Of a stretch of DNA of 24,556 nt, positions 21,655 to 24,556 are shown in pieces. Each line of letters opens with the position of its first letter. Position 1 is the stretch's first letter. The position numbers were made by a program, and so were the translations under genes. The notes below the pieces were generated by a model. The model made no database searches. It was not told the DNA's origin and saw nothing but the letters and a program-made list of their open reading frames with translations. The stretch spans positions 1-24,556 of the forward strand of contig JAEDIZ010000024.1 in the NCBI GenBank assembly GCA_016296635.1. Direction: 5' to 3'. The DNA is from Oscillospiraceae bacterium. Its GTDB lineage: Bacteria > Bacillota > Clostridia > Oscillospirales > Oscillospiraceae.

Positions 21655-22533
21655 TTGTCAAAAGAGGAAATTAAAGAACAAGTACAGCAGATACCGATAT
21701 CAGAGATCCGACCATTCAAAAATCACCCATTCAAAGTCCTGGATGACGAGCTGATGCGGCAGACAGTAGAAAGCATTAAGCAGGCTGGAGTGCTCAATCC
21801 CACAATAATTCGTCCTGTCCCAGAGGGCGGCTACGAAATGGTAGCCGGTCATAGAAGACAACACGCAGCAGAATTGGCGGGGTTAGATACCATCCCCGCC
21901 ATTGTGCGCGACCTAACCGACGATGAAGCCGTTATTCTCATGGTGGACAGTAATCTGCAACGAGAAACCATAACGCCTATGGAGAGAGCACAGGCATACA
22001 AGATGAAACTCGAAGCCTTGAAGCACCAAGGAAAACGTATTGAAGTACAGGGAGATGCGACTTCTCCCCAAATTGGGGAGAAGTCTTCTTGGGCAGTTAG
22101 CATTGTCGCAAATGATGCCGGAGCAAGCCGTTCTCAGGTACAGCGTTTTATTCGTCTTACCGAGCTTATCCCGGAGGTGCAAGAAAAAGTTGAGAGTGGT
22201 GAGGTTGCCTTTAGTCCTGCTGTGGAGCTTTCATTTCTCAGCCACGAGGAACAAAAACAGTTTCTCGATGCCATGGATTATTCACAAAACACGCCTTCCC
22301 TTTCCCAAGCGCAACGGCTCAAAAAACTCAGCCGCGAGGGCAAATGCACTCAGGAGGCAATATTTTCTATTATGTCCGAGGAGAAGAAAGACGAGTTGGA
22401 TCGCGTTACTTTGCGTACTGACGTATTGCGAAAGTATTTCCCTAGGAACTACACCCCCATGCAGATGCAGAACACGATTATTAAGTTGCTTGAACAGTGG
22501 CAAAAAAAAAGACAACGCCAGAATGAGCGCTGA
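21655..22533 (+). CDS. parB: ParB/RepB-type partition protein
   Basis: A 292-residue ParB-family DNA-binding protein. The N-terminal ParB/Srx domain shows ISEIRPFKNHPF, then EGGYEMVAGHRRQHAAEL (the CTP-binding GxxRxxA-type motif), followed by DSNLQRETITPMERAQAY. The central HTH (about 145-175) has DAGASRSQVQRFIRL. The C-terminus is basic (WQKKRQRQNER). It would bind centromere-like sites and segregate or stabilise the element. I prefer TTG at 21655, nine bases after AAGGAG; the in-frame ATG at 21646 abuts that site and cannot use it. No ParA gene accompanies it in the window. A 10-bp palindrome lies inside the gene at 22060-22084. Confidence 0.9.
   Translation: MSKEEIKEQVQQIPISEIRPFKNHPFKVLDDELMRQTVESIKQAGVLNPTIIRPVPEGGYEMVAGHRRQHAAELAGLDTIPAIVRDLTDDEAVILMVDSNLQRETITPMERAQAYKMKLEALKHQGKRIEVQGDATSPQIGEKSSWAVSIVANDAGASRSQVQRFIRLTELIPEVQEKVESGEVAFSPAVELSFLSHEEQKQFLDAMDYSQNTPSLSQAQRLKKLSREGKCTQEAIFSIMSEEKKDELDRVTLRTDVLRKYFPRNYTPMQMQNTIIKLLEQWQKKRQRQNER
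22060..22084. repeat. Perfect palindrome inside parB
   Basis: ACTTCTCCCC (22060-22069) and GGGGAGAAGT (22075-22084) flank AAATT. It encodes TSPQIGEKS in the linker before the HTH. It does not match the parS consensus. Confidence 0.7.
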
Positions 22534-22655
22534 GAAAAGGAATTTCTCCATAAAACACGAAACATTAAGCAGTATCTGCTGACCATGCTGTACAATGCCC
22601 CAACTACTATCGGCAATTACTACTCAGCCCTGGTTCAGCATGATCTATATGGAAG
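22534..22655 (+). pseudogene. Fragment of a second RepA C-terminus
   Basis: Reading on directly in frame after the parB stop gives TRNIKQYLLTMLYNAPTTIG, then NYYSALVQHDLYG, and a TAG-free run to a stop near 22678. The intact RepA ends with RNMRQYLLATLYNAP, then NYYRSLVNHDM, so this is the last 35 or so residues of a related but different initiator. It has no start codon or ribosome site of its own. It looks like the scar of a recombination or deletion between two replication modules, which may have removed parA. Being in frame with parB's stop may be chance. Confidence 0.8.
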
Positions 22656-22691
22656 AAGCTCCCACGAAAGGTAATCGTGGGAGCTTTTCTT
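22656..22691 (+). terminator. Terminator after the repA-parB module
   Basis: AAGCTCCCACGA (22656-22667) and TCGTGGGAGCTT (22675-22686) pair perfectly, with TTCTT after. It probably belonged to the lost repA copy and now closes the repA-parB transcript. Confidence 0.85.
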
Positions 22692-22715
22692 ATGCTCGGA
22701 AAGGAGGTCAACAGA

Positions 22716-22764
22716 TTGTTCGCATATCTTCACCGTTTGGTAGTACCGCCTTAGCTGTGCTACC
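22716..22764 (+). other. Possible 12-codon leader peptide overlapping a hairpin
   Basis: AAAGGAGG (22700-22707) lies eight bases before TTG at 22716, which opens a short frame, (M)FAYLHRLVVPP, that stops at 22752-22754. GGTAGTAC (22739-22746) can pair with GTGCTACC (22757-22764), so the last codons lie in the stem and the stop in the loop. It precedes the cargo genes by about 60 bases. It could instead be the leftover start of a lost gene. Confidence 0.35.
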
Positions 22765-22820
22765 GTCTATCAAAACACCCAAGACAAATATAACGCCGAT
22801 AAAGGCAGAAGGAGATCAAA

Positions 22821-23396
22821 ATGAATCAGTCCAAATATCCCAACAAGGGTAGCAAGAAAAACGATAATGCAAAGTTCAAGAAGACCATAGGCATCGTCAT
22901 CGGTGTTCTGCTCGTCATCGCCATTATTCTCGGTCTGCTTCGCGGATGCGATGGCAACACAAACGTCGATCCTTCCGATACTACCGGTCCCGGTATTGTT
23001 TATGATGACGGCGCTGTTGAAGGAGGCTGGGACGAAGCCGATACCGACAAGATCGTTGAGAACCTGAACGAAAAGGTTGAGGAAGGCATGATTAACATCA
23101 GCATGAATACCTCTCCCAATTTCGCAAACGGCACTTCTGCCGGTAATCTGATGATCGTCAACGAAAGTATTAACCGTTATCCCCAGGTCGTAGAGATCAC
23201 CCGGAACAACACCAACGAAGTTGTGTATAAGTCCGGTGCCATTCCTGTTGGCAGTAAAATCGAAACTGCCAAGCTTTCCGTGGATCTCGATGCAGGTACT
23301 TACGAGTGTACCGCCATGTTCTACAATGTCGATCCCAATACCGGCAATTACCTTGGCTGTGCCGGTGCCATTATCAATATCACTGTCCTTGAATGA
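22821..23396 (+). CDS. Membrane-anchored extracellular protein, unknown family
   Basis: A 191-residue protein. A basic Lys/Asn-rich N-terminus (1-22) is followed by one strong hydrophobic helix (about 23-41, TIGIVIGVLLVIAIILGLL) and RGCDG. With the positive-inside rule the rest (45-191) faces outward. That part has an acidic stretch (DPSD, GWDEADTDKIVENLNEKVEEG), then a beta-rich region with INISMNTSPNF, NLMIVNESINRYPQVVEI and DAGTYECTAMFYNVD, suggesting an immunoglobulin-like or beta-sandwich fold. It has no LPXTG and no enzyme motif. GAAGGAG precedes the ATG. Only 41 bases separate it from the first secreted paralog, so they probably form one unit. I do not recognise the family. Confidence 0.8.
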   Translation: MNQSKYPNKGSKKNDNAKFKKTIGIVIGVLLVIAIILGLLRGCDGNTNVDPSDTTGPGIVYDDGAVEGGWDEADTDKIVENLNEKVEEGMINISMNTSPNFANGTSAGNLMIVNESINRYPQVVEITRNNTNEVVYKSGAIPVGSKIETAKLSVDLDAGTYECTAMFYNVDPNTGNYLGCAGAIINITVLE

Positions 23397-23437
23397 GGCA
23401 TGATATGAAATCTTTCATTTCAAAGGAGAATTTCTGT

Positions 23438-24046
23438 ATGAAGAAGTTTATGTCCCTTGCACTTGCTCTCTGCATGGTTTGTGCCATGTCCGTCTCCGCA
23501 TTTGCAGCCGAAGTTGATACTGACGGCGGCTCCGGTTCCACTCCCGTTTATCTCAGCTCCACTGAGGACGGCTCCATTGACGGTACCCCTTCCGCAACTG
23601 CGATGTCCGTAACTGTTCCTACTGCACTTCCTATGGCGATGAGCCAGTCCGGTGATGTGACCACCGCAGATAACTGCCAGATTGTGAACTACTCTTACGG
23701 CGCAGTCCGCGTGAAGTCCGTTACAATCTCTACCGCAAACGGCTGGAGGCTTACCGCCTTCGGTGACAAGTCCACGCTTGCCAGCGAAAAGGTCGATTCC
23801 AACAAGCTCGGCTTTGCAATGTCCATCGGCGGAGGCTCTCAGGTTGCGACCGATGCATCCGATGCCTCCACTCAGATGCTCATCTCTGCACCCATCGCAG
23901 GCTGTTATATGAGTGGTGTTGGTAACACTTCCGGCAATGCTGTTGATGTGGAGTATGCGGCTATCGTTACTCCTCTTTCCACTGCCGTGACCAACGCCAA
24001 CATCGCAAATGTGGTGTTTGTCATTGAGTGGGATACCGCAGCGTAA
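23438..24046 (+). CDS. Secreted protein, tandem paralog 1, unknown function
   Basis: A 202-residue exported protein. The signal peptide MKKFMSLALALCMVCAMSVSAFAA is cut near residue 23-24. The mature part starts AEVDTDGGSGSTPVYLSS, followed by a conserved core: MSVTVPTALPMAMSQSG, VTTADNCQIVNYSYGAVRVKSVTI, then W.L...GDKS.LASEKVDSNKLGFAMSIGG. It ends FVIEWDTAA. The predicted strand-rich pattern and Val-Pro-Thr/Trp spacing suggest a beta-sandwich surface or fibre subunit. There is no sorting signal and no catalytic motif. I chose ATG 23438 because AAAGGAG precedes it; the frame open from 23393 lacks a site. It is followed by a close paralog. The ending recalls surface WxL-type domains only loosely. 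Confidence 0.85.
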   Translation: MKKFMSLALALCMVCAMSVSAFAAEVDTDGGSGSTPVYLSSTEDGSIDGTPSATAMSVTVPTALPMAMSQSGDVTTADNCQIVNYSYGAVRVKSVTISTANGWRLTAFGDKSTLASEKVDSNKLGFAMSIGGGSQVATDASDASTQMLISAPIAGCYMSGVGNTSGNAVDVEYAAIVTPLSTAVTNANIANVVFVIEWDTAA

Positions 24047-24068
24047 GTAAATCAATAACGTGGATGTG

Positions 24069-24090
24069 GGGCGGCGAAAGTCGCCCTTTT
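24069..24090 (+). terminator. Weak hairpin between the two secreted paralogs
   Basis: GGGCG (24069-24073) pairs with CGCCC (24082-24086), followed by TTTT. The stem is short, so it may only reduce expression of the second paralog relative to the first. Confidence 0.55.
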
Positions 24091-24137
24091 CCTATACAAA
24101 TCATTTCATAGCCTAATGGCAGAAAAGGAGAAAAATT

Positions 24138-24556
24138 ATGACCAAAACCATGAACAAACCCGCTTCCAAGATCATCGCTCTGTGCCTTGCCCTCTGCATG
24201 ATGTGTGCCCTCTCTGTGAACGCTTTTGCGGCGGAGGTTGACACCTCCGGTGGCGAGGGCAACACCCCCGTCAACCTGACCACCACTAACGATGGTCTCG
24301 TTGATACCGATGGTGACGGTATTCCCGACACTCCCGGCACTGTAACTCCCACCAAGATGTCCGTTGTTGTTCCCACTGTGCTCCCCATGGCAATGTCCGA
24401 AGACGGTGTTGTTGTGACCGCAGACAACTGCAAGATCGTCAACAACTCCTACGGTGCTGTGCGCGTGAAGTCTGTTACCATTTCCGCTGCCTCTGATTGG
24501 TACCTCACCAAGTTTGGCGATAAGTCCATCCTCGCCGGTGAAAAGGTTGACTCCAA
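24138..24556 (+). CDS. Secreted protein, tandem paralog 2, truncated by window end
   Basis: The first 139 residues of a paralog of the preceding gene. The signal peptide ends VNAFAA near residue 32, and the mature start AEVDTSGGEGNTPVNL parallels AEVDTDGGSGSTPVYL. The shared core is MSVVVPTVLPMAMSEDG, TADNCKIVNNSYGAVRVKSV and FGDKSILAGEKVDS. It differs by an insert with DTDGDGIPD, the pattern of calcium-binding thrombospondin type 3 / EF-hand-like loops, absent in paralog 1. AAAAGGAG precedes the ATG. The frame is open to the last base, so the C-terminus is outside. Nucleotide differences are spread over all codon positions, so the duplication is not recent. Confidence 0.85.
   Translation, partial: MTKTMNKPASKIIALCLALCMMCALSVNAFAAEVDTSGGEGNTPVNLTTTNDGLVDTDGDGIPDTPGTVTPTKMSVVVPTVLPMAMSEDGVVVTADNCKIVNNSYGAVRVKSVTISAASDWYLTKFGDKSILAGEKVDS

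Noticed and set aside
22060..22084. parS centromere site inside parB
   Set aside because: The palindrome is GGGGAGAAGT-type and does not resemble the TGTTTCACGTGAAACA consensus. It is more likely a coding coincidence or mRNA hairpin.
22595..22852. 85-residue open frame between parB and the anchored protein
   Set aside because: It crosses the RepA scar and a terminator in a different frame, has no ribosome site and overlaps the start of the next gene.

Overview
The window looks like chromosome of a Gram-positive gut-type Clostridia bacterium, probably Oscillospiraceae/Ruminococcaceae-like (an inference from gene content, not a measured placement). Supporting signs are strong AGGAGG-type ribosome sites with some TTG/GTG starts, consensus TTGACA-17-TATAAT promoters, CCA-encoding tRNAs, YitT, DUF1846 and CapA proteins, and a divergent second type IIA topoisomerase. 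Bases 1-20070 read as core chromosome. From about 20070 to the end the content changes to replication and partition genes plus secreted cargo, as in an integrative/conjugative element (ICE) or integrated plasmid.

Layout. (1) 1-900: a terminator for an unseen plus-strand gene, then a broken class B sortase (in-frame TAA, no membrane anchor). (2) 897-1417: minus-strand tRNA operon Gly(TCC)-Arg(TCT)-His(GTG)-Gln(TTG)-Lys(TTT) with its own promoter and terminator. (3) 1447-6638: a hexonate catabolism locus, with an AraC-type regulator and an MFS transporter on the minus strand facing dgoD, a KDPG/KDPGal aldolase and a PfkB-type KDG kinase on the plus strand. Together these would take up D-galactonate (or a close sugar acid), dehydrate it, phosphorylate the 2-keto-3-deoxy product and cleave it to pyruvate and glyceraldehyde 3-phosphate. 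(4) 6647-6806: a single tRNA-Gly(GCC). (5) 6803-13353: minus-strand run parE-like, parC-like, YitT-family protein, and a lipoprotein with a degenerate transglutaminase fold. (6) 13434-16605: plus-strand operon of DUF1846 protein, GH3 beta-N-acetylhexosaminidase and a tiny PspC protein. (7) 16609-17994: a CapA-like protein. (8) 18012-18159: four consecutive palindromes between convergent genes. (9) ttcA (minus), then the rplM-rpsI operon (plus).

From 20070 on: paired direct repeats that may be an insertion-sequence end, a terminator-like hairpin leading straight into a cysteine-rich small protein, RepA_N replication initiator, ParB, a leftover C-terminal piece of a second RepA, a membrane-anchored extracellular protein, and two tandem paralogous secreted proteins of unknown function (the second cut by the window end). 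The junction sits just after rpsI, whose 3' end is a known ICE insertion target in streptococci, but no integrase or second attachment site is inside the window.

The best candidates for something undescribed are the anchored protein plus tandem secreted paralogs carried by the element, the hairpin/leader arrangement in front of its replication genes, and the palindrome cluster at 18012-18159.
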